Origin: Parasporobacterium sp.
GTDB lineage: Bacteria > Bacillota > Clostridia > Lachnospirales > Lachnospiraceae
NCBI GenBank assembly: GCA_017459985.1
Contig: JAFUBX010000010.1
Span: 1-64,000 of the forward strand
Direction of reading: 5' to 3'
Length of the DNA stretch: 64,000 nt
The notes below the pieces were generated by a model. That model was given only the letters and a program-made list of their open reading frames with translations. It made no database searches and was not told where the DNA came from. Both the position numbers and the translations under genes were made by a program. Every line of letters starts with the position of its first letter. Position 1 is the stretch's first letter. Below are positions 32,066 through 41,100 of the stretch, piece after piece.

Positions 32066-34366
32066 ATGAAGGAACAGGTTCAGGATACAAATAATTTATT
32101 GCAGGTCAGAAGGGATAAGCTTCTTGCGTTGCAGGAAAAAGGCAGAGATCCGTTTCAGATCACAAAATACGATCAGACCCATCATACCGATGATGCGAAG
32201 GCGCTCTATGAGGAACTGGAACTGCGGCTTCTTTCCGGATGGAAATCCCCTGAGGTGGAAGGTTTGGAGGAAGAGCAGAAAAAGCAGGTGATCAAGGAGG
32301 ATTATAACAAACGCCGTGCCCTGCTGGATCCTGCATCGATCCGTGTCTCCATCGCCGGAAGAATGATGTTCAAACGGGTCATGGGCAAAGCCTCCTTCTG
32401 CAATCTCCGGGATCTGAAGGGAGATATCCAGGTGTATGTCGCCCGGGATTCCATCGGCGAAGAGGCGTATGCGGAGTTCAAGAAATCCGATATCGGCGAT
32501 ATTTACGGTGTCAAAGGATATGTGTTCCGGACCATGACGGGGGAAATCTCGGTTCATGCGGAGGAAATGACCCTGCTGAGCAAGAGTCTGCAGATCCTTC
32601 CGGAGAAATTCCACGGACTGACGGATACGGATACCCGTTATCGTCAGAGATATGTGGATCTGATCATGAATCCGGAAGTGCGGGAAACCTTCGTCAGACG
32701 TTCCATGATCCTGAAGGAGATCCGCCGGTTCCTGGACGGCAGAGGATTTATGGAGGTGGAGACACCGACTTTGGTCAGCAATGCCGGAGGGGCGGCCGCA
32801 AGGCCCTTTGAGACCCATTTCAATGCATTGAATGAAGACATGAAGCTCCGGATTTCTCTGGAACTTTATCTGAAGAGACTGATCGTAGGAGGTCTTGAGC
32901 GGGTTTACGAGATCGGCAGAGTCTACAGAAATGAAGGTGTGGATACCCGTCACAATCCCGAGTTTACCCTTATGGAGCTGTATCAGGCCTATACGGATTA
33001 CGAAGGAATGATGGAACTGACCGAAAGCATGTTCCGGTATCTGGCGGAGACGGTCTGCGGAACCACCCAGATCCGGTATGGCGACAAGGTGATCGATCTT
33101 GGAAAGCCCTTCGCGCGGATGACCATGAATGAGGCGATCCTCAAATACGCCGGGATCGATTTTGATCAGGTTGCCACGGATGAAGACGCCAAAGCTCTGG
33201 CCCGGGAGCGGGGAATCGAGTATGAGGAACGCCACAAAAAGGGCGACATCGTCAATCTGTTTTTCGAAGAATATTGCGAGGAGAATCTGATCCAGCCGGT
33301 ATTCATTATGGACCATCCGATCGAGATCTCTCCGCTGACCAAAAAGAAACCCTCCGATCCCTCCAAAGTGGAGCGGTTCGAACTGTTCATCAATACCTGG
33401 GAGATGTGCAATGCTTATTCCGAACTGAACGATCCCATTGATCAGAGAGAGCGTTTCGCCCAGCAGGATGCCAATGCGGCAGCCGGGGATGAGGAAGCAC
33501 AGCATACGGACGAGGATTTTCTGAATGCTCTGGAGATCGGTATGCCTCCGACAGGCGGTATCGGTTACGGCATTGACCGTCTGTGCATGCTGCTGACCGA
33601 CAGCGCTGCCATCCGCGATGTGCTGCTGTTTCCGACATTAAAGTCCATCGACAGCTCCAAGGGGGAAAATCCTGCTCAGGAAGAAGCAAAGGAATGTGCC
33701 ACTGAAGCCGATGAGAAACTGAAGGAAGCTGCGAAGAAGATCGCAGACCAGGCGGACAAATGGGAAGCCGTTGCCAAGGATACGGCTGCGGATGCTGCAG
33801 AAAAACTGGCAGGCACGGCAGACCGTCTGGCAGATGTCGCTAAAGATACCCTGGCAAGCGCCACTACTGCATTTGCAGGATTTGCAGACAAGCTGCTGGA
33901 TGCACTGGCCGGAAAGCCGGCAGAGGAAACGGCTGCTGCAGAGGGTGCCGTCAAAGCGTCGGAAGATCCTGAAGTAGAGACGGAACCCATCGACTTCTCC
34001 AACGTGGAGATCGAGCCGTTATTTGAAGAATCCGTTGATTTTGAGACCTTCAGCAAATCAGACTTCCGTGCCGTGAAGGTCAAGGACTGCTTCGCCGTAC
34101 CGAAGAGCAAGAAGCTCCTGCAGTTCACCCTGGACGACGGTACAGGCACCGACAGGACGATCCTTTCCGGCATCCATGCGTTCTATGAGCCGGAGCAGCT
34201 GATCGGGAAGACCCTGGTGGCGATCACCAACCTGCCGCCGAGAAAGATGATGGGAGTGGAGTCCTGCGGCATGCTGCTGAGCGCGCTGCACACCGTGAAC
34301 GGGGAAGAAAAGCTGAACCTTTTGATGGTGGATGACCACATCCCGGCAGGTGCAAAGCTGTACTAA
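32066..34366 (+). CDS. lysS: Lysyl-tRNA synthetase fused to a C-terminal tRNA-binding domain
   Basis: ATG 32066 (GGAG 9 bp upstream) gives 766 residues against about 500 for the usual class II LysRS. Residues 1-530 are complete: an OB-type anticodon domain ('SIAGRMMFKRVMGKASFCNLRD'), class II motif 1 ('RRFLDGRGFMEVETPTL'), motif 2 ('YRNEGVDTRHNPEFTLMELY') and motif 3 ('TGGIGYGIDRLCMLLTD'). Residues about 535-655 are an Ala/Lys/Glu-rich, probably helical linker. Residues about 655-766 form a Trbp111/EMAP-type tRNA-binding fold ('SDFRAVKVKDCFAVPKSKKL', 'NLPPRKMMGVESCGMLLSA'), as normally found at the end of MetRS. It should raise general tRNA affinity. No frameshift is needed. Confidence 0.94.
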   Translation: MKEQVQDTNNLLQVRRDKLLALQEKGRDPFQITKYDQTHHTDDAKALYEELELRLLSGWKSPEVEGLEEEQKKQVIKEDYNKRRALLDPASIRVSIAGRMMFKRVMGKASFCNLRDLKGDIQVYVARDSIGEEAYAEFKKSDIGDIYGVKGYVFRTMTGEISVHAEEMTLLSKSLQILPEKFHGLTDTDTRYRQRYVDLIMNPEVRETFVRRSMILKEIRRFLDGRGFMEVETPTLVSNAGGAAARPFETHFNALNEDMKLRISLELYLKRLIVGGLERVYEIGRVYRNEGVDTRHNPEFTLMELYQAYTDYEGMMELTESMFRYLAETVCGTTQIRYGDKVIDLGKPFARMTMNEAILKYAGIDFDQVATDEDAKALARERGIEYEERHKKGDIVNLFFEEYCEENLIQPVFIMDHPIEISPLTKKKPSDPSKVERFELFINTWEMCNAYSELNDPIDQRERFAQQDANAAAGDEEAQHTDEDFLNALEIGMPPTGGIGYGIDRLCMLLTDSAAIRDVLLFPTLKSIDSSKGENPAQEEAKECATEADEKLKEAAKKIADQADKWEAVAKDTAADAAEKLAGTADRLADVAKDTLASATTAFAGFADKLLDALAGKPAEETAAAEGAVKASEDPEVETEPIDFSNVEIEPLFEESVDFETFSKSDFRAVKVKDCFAVPKSKKLLQFTLDDGTGTDRTILSGIHAFYEPEQLIGKTLVAITNLPPRKMMGVESCGMLLSALHTVNGEEKLNLLMVDDHIPAGAKLY

Positions 34367-34388
34367 AAGGTCGGTTTTCAAGGAGCTT

Positions 34389-34512
34389 AAGGGTTCACAA
34401 ATTCGTACCCCGGAAGGGCTCCATATGCCAAATATATGCCAATCGTATGCCAAATCCCCGAAAAAAAGAGGGAGGGTTCACGAAATCGCACATTTGACTA
34501 ACGAATTCGTAC
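34389..34512 (+). repeat. Helically phased 11-bp iterons within longer direct repeats
   Basis: ATGCCAA occurs at 34425, 34436 and 34447, exactly 11 bp apart. They lie between two 19-bp copies of AGGGTTCACrAAwTCGyAC (34390-34408 and 34473-34491). A third related core, ACGAATTCGTAC, lies at 34501-34512. This arrangement resembles integrase or excisionase arm sites, or a partition or replication iteron set. Confidence 0.6.
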
Positions 34513-34579
34513 ATATGTCTATTATATGGTTTTTATCCAAACAGACAAATGTGTGAGACATAATTATAAATGACATTGA

Positions 34580-34612
34580 GGCGGTATCAGTTATCCTGGT
34601 ACCGTCTTTTTT
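34580..34612 (+). terminator. Rho-independent terminator downstream of lysS
   Basis: GGCGGTATCA (34580-34589) pairs with TGGTACCGTC (34597-34606) around GTTATCC, followed by TTTTTT. It lies 213 bp after lysS. Confidence 0.75.
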
Positions 34613-34740
34613 CTATTATATGAATATCTGTTTCTGATCTGCAAACGGGATTCCCAGACCGGAAATCCTGTTTTCTTTTCTGTTTCAAATCTCGTTTAAA
34701 AAATTTCAAAAATATTTTTGTTCAGGGGGTAAAAAACCGG

Positions 34741-35128
34741 GGACCTTTGTCAGTTAAGTGTGGAGGGCAAAGATCCGGATAACCGGAACCTCCGGAACCA
34801 TGACAACTGAATATGGTCAGATCATCGGCTACGTTAACCGGACTGAACAGCCGCACGGCAGGTACGCGAGGATCCCTTCCCAGGAAGGAGGAGCGCTAAG
34901 GCAGTGCCGCAATCGGAGGACTGCAACCTCCGGGGCAATGACAGGTCCGGGGACAATGATACTTCCCCAAGGGGCTGGCGGAGAACCCGGCAGAGGTGAG
35001 ATTCCTATGAGCGCTGCTTAGCAGGCGGGCGGCCAATGATTTCCCGGACGCAGGGGCACAGGGTTAAGTACTGCGAATCCTTACATCCATCTTATACGGT
35101 GGAAATAAATGTAAGGAGAAGAAATCCT
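34741..35128 (+). ncRNA. Candidate structured RNA / leader region before ParB
   Basis: This GC-rich stretch has no convincing coding frame. It contains several short hairpins: CGGAGG/CCTCCG (about 34915-34933), CTTCC/GGAAG, CCCC/GGGG and CTGC/GCAG. The phrase CCGG..CAATGACA is repeated near 34792, 34930 and 34950 with small changes. It ends in an 8-bp stem, CCTTACAT (35079-35086) with ATGTAAGG (35109-35116), which covers the ribosome-binding site of the following leader ORF. I infer a long 5' leader or a non-coding RNA of the ICE; no known RNA family is recognised. Confidence 0.45.
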
Positions 35129-35224
35129 ATGGATGACTACACCGTAGTTATGAACCTGGATGACAGGTTTCTTCTGGACATCTGTGAAGGGAGGACTGCG
35201 TTTTGCGGAAGAGCCCCAACATAG
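35129..35224 (+). CDS. 31-residue leader ORF of the ICE
   Basis: ATG 35129 follows TAAGGAGAAG. The peptide begins 'MDDYTVVMNLDDRFLLD' and ends 'EGRTAFCGRAPT'. It overlaps the parB start (TTG 35203) by 22 bp, so its translation could couple to parB. Its ribosome-binding site is in the 3' arm of the hairpin at 35079-35116. Unknown function; acidic, not membrane-like. Confidence 0.55.
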   Translation: MDDYTVVMNLDDRFLLDICEGRTAFCGRAPT

Positions 35225-36138
35225 AAATCAGTGAACTGGATCTGGAGCAGATCTTCTCAGATGATCATGAGATTACTGGAAACAGGATTCCGAAGATCCT
35301 GCAGATTCCTTTGGATATGATCGATGAGTTTCCGGATCATCCGTTTCAGGTAAGGTTGGATGAGGATATGGATCAGTTGGTTGAGAGTATTAAGGAACGG
35401 GGCGTTATCACTCCCGTTACTTTAAGAAAAAAGGAAGACGGAAGATATGAGACCGTTTCCGGACACAGACGGGTGAAGGCAAGTGAACTGGCAGGTCTTG
35501 ATACGGTTCCAGCAGAGATCAAGGATCTGACGAGGGATGAGGCCATCATCCTTATGGTGGATTCCAATCTGCAGCGATCCACAATCCTTCCGAGTGAGAA
35601 GGCCAAGTCTTATAAGATGAGGCTGGAGGCGATGAACCGTCAGGGACAGAGAACCGATTTAACTTTTTCTCCAGTGGATAAAAAGTTGAGATCGGGACAG
35701 GATTTAGCTACTAGTACTGGCGAAAGCCAAGCTCAAATATATCGCTATATCCGCCTCAACGAACTGATTCCGGACATCCTTGACATGGTTGATGAAGGCC
35801 GTATTGCCATGCGACCGGCCGTGGAACTGTCCTATCTGTCAGAAAACGAACAGGAGAATCTTTTAGAATCGATGGATTACGCCGATGCAACCCCTTCCCA
35901 TGCACAGGCGATCAAGATGAAAGAGTTCTCAAAGAACGGAAAACTGACACCGGAGGTCATCGAATCCATCATGTCAGAAGAAAAGCCCAACCAGAAAGAG
36001 AAGATCAACCTCAGCTACAGCCAGGCAAGGAAATTCATTCCTGCCAGCGTTCCTTATGAAAAGACTGCTGATTATATTTACAAAGCGCTTGAATATTACC
36101 AGCGGCACAGAGAACGGATGAGGGATGACGCAAGGTAA
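35203..36138 (+). CDS. ParB/Spo0J family partition-like protein
   Basis: TTG 35203 after GGGAGGA. The 311-residue protein begins with an N-terminal ParB domain ('QIPLDMIDEFPDHPFQVRLD', 'RKKEDGRYETVSGHRRVKAS', 'MVDSNLQRSTILPSEKA') holding the CTP-binding GHRR motif. A helix-turn-helix follows ('LATSTGESQAQIYRYIRLNEL'). The C-terminal half is helical and ends in basic residues. ParB proteins of mobile elements bind centromere-like sites and help maintenance or regulation. No ParA is adjacent, as is usual in this ICE family. The role may be regulatory rather than true segregation. Confidence 0.9.
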   Translation: MRKSPNIEISELDLEQIFSDDHEITGNRIPKILQIPLDMIDEFPDHPFQVRLDEDMDQLVESIKERGVITPVTLRKKEDGRYETVSGHRRVKASELAGLDTVPAEIKDLTRDEAIILMVDSNLQRSTILPSEKAKSYKMRLEAMNRQGQRTDLTFSPVDKKLRSGQDLATSTGESQAQIYRYIRLNELIPDILDMVDEGRIAMRPAVELSYLSENEQENLLESMDYADATPSHAQAIKMKEFSKNGKLTPEVIESIMSEEKPNQKEKINLSYSQARKFIPASVPYEKTADYIYKALEYYQRHRERMRDDAR

Positions 36139-36159
36139 CCTGTACACCAGGGGAGTATT

Positions 36160-36255
36160 ATGCCCATTTTCAGCGATGCTGGAAAAAAGGGAGTTTCCCC
36201 CTCTCACACTCTCCCCTTTGATAAACATCTGTACTATCTGAAAAAGAAGAAGTAA
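36160..36255 (+). CDS. 31-residue small protein
   Basis: ATG 36160 follows AGGGGAGT at good spacing. The peptide is 'MPIFSDAGKKGVSPSHTLPF' followed by 'DKHLYYLKKKK'. It is basic, with a Lys-rich end. It sits between parB and the pilus genes and is followed, 88 bp on, by a terminator, so it may be a separate small unit. No family known to me. Confidence 0.45.
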   Translation: MPIFSDAGKKGVSPSHTLPFDKHLYYLKKKK

Positions 36256-36317
36256 TACGATCAGCTTTTCTCAGGAAGTAGCAGTAAATCCCAAAGGGAG
36301 AAGCAACTGAATATAAG

Positions 36318-36367
36318 ATCCGGATACTGCCGGATCATATGCAGAGCCTGAAAAGGCTCTTTTTTCA
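36318..36367 (+). terminator. Hairpin and terminator before the pilin gene
   Basis: GATCCGG/CCGGATC (36318-36337) is followed by AGAGCC-TGAAAA-GGCTCT (36343-36360) and a T run. It ends 30 bp before the pilin ATG and may insulate or attenuate the pilus operon. Confidence 0.75.
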
Positions 36368-36396
36368 TGCAATTAAATAAACCATAAGGAGAAACA

Positions 36397-38103
36397 ATGA
36401 GAATCAGAAAAAGAAAAACAAAAGCCATAAAGCACCGTAAGTACCAGGGCTTAAAAAACGCCCTGACAACCACGGGCATTGCGATGGTAGCTTTAGGAGC
36501 TGTTACGGGAACCACTTTAAGCACAGTGTTTCCTGTCTTTGCCAATACAGAGGTCACTTATGAAACCGGAGAAATCGAGGTGGATAACACAGACGGCCAG
36601 GTGACCACCTATAAGGCGTTCCGTATCTTCAATGCTAATAAGAACGATGACGGAACCATGTCCAACTTTTCCTGGCCAAACAACGATATCAGAAATGCAG
36701 TGACCAACGTGATACAGCAGTTCACACCGTCCTATGTTTCCTTTAACGCACAGGATGCTGCTGATTATATTTCGGCAGCATATCAGGACGCAAAGGGGGA
36801 AATGACCACAGACCAGACAACGATCCTGGAAAGCCAGGAGCTGCTGAATAAGATCTCCGCCGCTGTTGATGATGTGGCAGGATTTACTGCTCTTTCAGCA
36901 GGTAAGACAACCGTTCTTCCGGAAGGCTACTGGCTGGTAGTCACCGACGGCAATTCTGTTGGGACCGATGAAGATGGCACTTCGCCGATCTTTGCCATTG
37001 TAAGCGGAGGAGCAGTGAAGATCGTAGAAAAGACCTCTGTCCCGACTGTGGATAAGGTTGTCCTGAATGACGCAGACGGTGCAGACTGGACCTATGGAGC
37101 AGAAGCCGAAAGAGGACAGTCCGTTGCCCATAAGATCACAGGAACTGTCGCTAAGAACATCAGGACCTACGATCTTTATTACTATGAGTTTGAGGATGTC
37201 ATGAGCAAGGGCATTGATTATGACATGGGTTCTTACAAGGTCATGATCGACGATGTGGATGTCACGTCTTATTTTACGGAGACCATTGATCATAAGGACG
37301 GCGGAAATGACAGGCTCAGAGTAGCCTGTGAGAACATCTTGGCGATCAAGGAGGTGAAGCTGACTGCTTCCAGCAAACCCGTGCTGACTTATACCGTGCG
37401 GCTGAATGATGACTGTGTGGTTGGCGTTGCCGGCAATCCGAATGATGTAAGGATCATCTACAGTTCCAATCCAAATACCAGAGAGAAGAGTGAGACCCAT
37501 GTGGTAAGGGACTACCTTTACACCTATGGACTCCATCTGGATAAGAGGGACCGTGATACTAACGTCTCACTGGCGGGAGCAAAGTTTACCATCGAGGCCA
37601 CAAACCCGGATGATGGCGCATCGATCGGCATGTTTGTGCAGGAAGATGGTCGTCTTGGTACAGAACCATTCGAGTTTGTAACAGATGAAAATGGTGAGTT
37701 CGCCGTTACCGGTCTGGATGCGGGAACTTATACCCTTCACGAGACAGAGTGTCCTGAAATGTATCAGGTGATCAATAAGGACACAAAGTTTACGATTACT
37801 TCCACTTATAACGATGACGGCACGATCGCATCCCTTACCAATACCGTGGAAGGAAATGCGGATGCGGCAGCCGGTATCGATTCAACTAATGACCATGTTG
37901 TCAATGGTGATCCGGATACTGCGGCCATCGTACAGACTTGCTATGTCAATGTGACTGTAGGCAACATCGAAAAGGTGAAGATGCCGCTGTCAGGCCAGTC
38001 CGGTATCGGGGTGATCGTTGCCGCAGGAGCAGGAATCATCGGCATTTCAGCAGCAGGCCTGCTGCTGGCAAGGAGAAAGAAGAAATCAGAAATCACAGAA
38101 TAA
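36397..38103 (+). CDS. Sortase-anchored pilin subunit, isopeptide type
   Basis: The 568-residue protein has a basic start and a long signal peptide ('NALTTTGIAMVALGAVTGTTL', cleavage about 'VFANT'). A fimbrial D2-type domain follows ('VPTVDKVVLNDADGADWTYG' to about residue 370). Then comes a CnaB/SpaA-type fold ('LHLDKRDRDTNVSLAGAKFTI' to 'GTYTLHETECPEMYQVI'), where Lys, Asn and Glu residues typically form an isopeptide bond. It ends with the sorting signal 'MPLSGQSG', a hydrophobic helix and 'ARRKKK'. The signal departs from LPXTG at its first and fourth positions. With the class C sortase 5.7 kb downstream it probably forms the main shaft of a covalent pilus on the ICE donor cell. Confidence 0.85.
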   Translation: MRIRKRKTKAIKHRKYQGLKNALTTTGIAMVALGAVTGTTLSTVFPVFANTEVTYETGEIEVDNTDGQVTTYKAFRIFNANKNDDGTMSNFSWPNNDIRNAVTNVIQQFTPSYVSFNAQDAADYISAAYQDAKGEMTTDQTTILESQELLNKISAAVDDVAGFTALSAGKTTVLPEGYWLVVTDGNSVGTDEDGTSPIFAIVSGGAVKIVEKTSVPTVDKVVLNDADGADWTYGAEAERGQSVAHKITGTVAKNIRTYDLYYYEFEDVMSKGIDYDMGSYKVMIDDVDVTSYFTETIDHKDGGNDRLRVACENILAIKEVKLTASSKPVLTYTVRLNDDCVVGVAGNPNDVRIIYSSNPNTREKSETHVVRDYLYTYGLHLDKRDRDTNVSLAGAKFTIEATNPDDGASIGMFVQEDGRLGTEPFEFVTDENGEFAVTGLDAGTYTLHETECPEMYQVINKDTKFTITSTYNDDGTIASLTNTVEGNADAAAGIDSTNDHVVNGDPDTAAIVQTCYVNVTVGNIEKVKMPLSGQSGIGVIVAAGAGIIGISAAGLLLARRKKKSEITE

Positions 38104-38118
38104 CCTTTTGAAACAAGT

Positions 38119-38146
38119 CCCTGTCGGAAACCCGGCAGGGATTTTT
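38119..38146 (+). terminator. Hairpin between pilin and adhesin genes
   Basis: CCCTG (38119-38123) pairs with CAGGG (38136-38140) with further CGG/CCG pairing, followed by ATTTTTC. Probably a partial terminator giving more pilin than adhesin transcript. Confidence 0.6.
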
Positions 38147-38185
38147 CACAGGAAAGTAATGACAACAGAATGAGAAAGGAAATGT

Positions 38186-41100
38186 ATGAATAATCACAGA
38201 ATCAAAAGAACATGTACAAAAGCAGCCAGTTTTCTGCTTGCGGTACTGATCTCAGTTTCTTCATGCTCTGCAGTGGCGATGGCGGAGGAACTGTCTGAAG
38301 CCATGCAACCGGAATCAGCAGCAGAGTATGTTTCTGAAGACGAGGGGAGTCTCGTAGAAGAACTGGTATTTGAGGATACCGTGTCACTTGAGGAAACAGA
38401 GACTGCGAATAATATGGAAGATAAAACGTCTGAATTATTAAGTGAAGCAGAAGAAATACCTGCCGAAGAAACACAGGAGACAGAGGCAGAAACTACTGTA
38501 CCGGCAGAGACAGAAACAGCTTTACCGGCAGAACATGAGAATGTTACGGAGAAAAAAACTGAATCTTCAGCTGAAGAAGAAACTGAATCAGCAACAGAAA
38601 CGGAAACTGAAACTGTTGCGGAAGAGGAAACTACTAAAGAGGAAGAGCAGGAAGCTCTAACTGAAGCTGAGACAGAAACAGAAACTGAAACTGTTGCGGA
38701 AGAGGAAACTACTAAAGAGGAAGAGCAGGAAGCTCTAACTGAAGTTGAGACAGAAACAGAAATTGAAGAGGAATCTTCTGAACCAGAAAAAGAAACCGAA
38801 AAGACAGAGGAAACTGAGGAAGCAGCAGATAAATACGGTTTGGAGGATTTTAATCCTGCCTCTCTTGCGGGAATCGACTTCAGTTCCATGCGACTGATCA
38901 TCGCCACTGCAGATGATAGTATCTTTGTGGAAGATGAAAGCATCATCGGATCTTTCGGCAATATCTATCTGCTCCAGTTTGAGGATGTGGAAACAGCCAT
39001 GAAAGCCTATACCTATTATCTGGATAAGGTCGACATCGTGGATATCGACACCGGCATCCAGATCTGCGAAGGAGAAGCTGCTGAAGATGTAGCAACCGGA
39101 ACCATCATGACAGAAGAGGAGAACCCTCTTTCAGAACTGAAACAAGCCATGGCCGAAGGATCTGCATCCTATGATGTTGCGCTGATTGATACCGGAGCCT
39201 TCGGTAGCAATATAGCTGCAGCTATATCCATGATTGGTGACGATCCTTCTGATAATAACGGCCACGGAACCAAAATGGCAGAGTATATTACCGCTGAAAA
39301 CGATGATGTGTCCATCTTGTCTATCAAGGCACTCGGAAGTGATGGTAAAGGAGATATTTCGGCTGTTTATGCAGCCATCGAATATGCCATCTCACAGAAT
39401 GTCAAAGTGATTAACCTTTCCGCCAGTGCATATGCATCTTCCGGAAACCTGATCCTGAGGGATGCAGTCAGGGATGCTGTTAATGCGGGGATTATCTTTG
39501 TTGGATCTGCAGGCAATAACGGAAAGAATGCCCAGTACTATGTGACCGGCAATATTGAAGAAGCCTTCATCATCGGCGCAGCTGACGAAAACGGTGTGAA
39601 GCTGGATATCTCCAACTTCGGTGAGACCGTCGATTACAATGTTGCTGCATCGAGTACTTCGGAAGCAGCTGCCAGGATGAGCGGGTGGCTTTCCGTGCAT
39701 GATATCAGCGAAATCGATGAGATTCTGAATCAAGACTTTGTTTATGCGAAAGACTATAAACCAACTGACGATGATAACAAAGAGCCGGAAGATCAGGATG
39801 AGCATTTCAAAGCAGATCAGACCTGGCCCTCGCAGTACAGCAATTCCTTTGCCGGTATCACTCTGAATACCAGCATTGAATGGTCCGGTATGGATGCCTG
39901 GTGGCCTGACAGCAACGGCCTGATCACCAGATCAGCGGCATGGGAAGCGATTGGTGAGGTAAGCAGTATTTCGAGTATCAAACCAGGAGATGTCCTTGTT
40001 TGGGCAGAAGGAAGTTATGCCAATTGGGTAAACCATATTGCAATCGTAACAGAAGTGGCGTCAGACGGATCTTATTTCTATACAGCTGACGGAAACCTGG
40101 GAAATGCTACCGGTGTCGGCATCACGAAGAGAACAGATTTTTATAAGAGAAACAGCACTTATGGAAAAGTCCTTGTATGGAGAAATACGACAAACGGGGC
40201 GGCTATTGCAAAGTATGTTGATCTTTTTACCAGAAAAATGATCAGCGAAAATGATACCTCTATGGCAGTGCAGTGGAGCAATATCAACTGGTGCTACTGT
40301 TTTGTCGTAGCAGCACTGCTGGAAAGTGAACCGGTGGAAGAATATGGGAGCCTGAAAGTCATTAAGGATATCTCTGTTCCAAATGGCACGATTAAGATTT
40401 CCAAAATAACCAATGGAAGTGCAGCAGATAAGGACGAAGAATTCATCTTCACCCTTAAGGTAACAAATACCAGCGGCAGTGTGGTATTAACAAAGTTCAG
40501 CTATACAAAGTCTGACGGGACAACAGGAACGATCAGTGGAAATGGCGGAACCGTAAAACTGAAAAACGGACAGAACGTTGTGATCACAGGCATCCCGCAG
40601 GGATACGGTTACACCGTGACTGAAAACGATAATGCGAACTACACCACAAAAGCATCCCAAAACGGAGGCACGGCAACTGATACAAACACCATAAGCGGCT
40701 CGATCCCTGCAGCATCTTCCAATCAGAGTTTTTCCTTTACTATCAATTTCAAAAACGGTTCTGATAATGTCTCCTCATTGACTATCGCGGATGGATTGAC
40801 AACCGACTCCAACGGAAATGTGGTATTTACCCTTAAGCCTGGGACAAGCGGAAGTGCATCAATGACTTTTTCCAATATTCCGGAGGGATACAGCTATACC
40901 GTTACTGAAGATGAGGTAAGCGGATGGACATCTTCCCCGTCTGACAGGACCAGGAGCGGAACGATCGTAAAGGATACCACAAAGGAAGCAAAGTTTACCA
41001 ACACTTACACACCGGTGCAGCAGACAGCCGCATTTACGAACACCAGAAAGACTACAACGCTGACGGTCTCAAAGACCACATCCGCAGACAGCACCGTTGC

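Noticed and set aside
34616-34700. GGATTCC/GGAAATCC hairpin followed by T-rich sequence as a second terminator
   Set aside because: Weak stem with a bulge and interrupted T run; cannot be separated from chance in AT-rich DNA.
34758-35021. 87-codon frame in the leader region before parB
   Set aside because: The product is Arg/Gly/Thr-rich without domain pattern, starts at GTG without a good site, and the DNA shows RNA-like repeats instead.
38603-38758. Tandem repeat considered as a CRISPR-like array
   Set aside because: Two contiguous 78-bp in-frame units without spacers, coding for a protein stalk.
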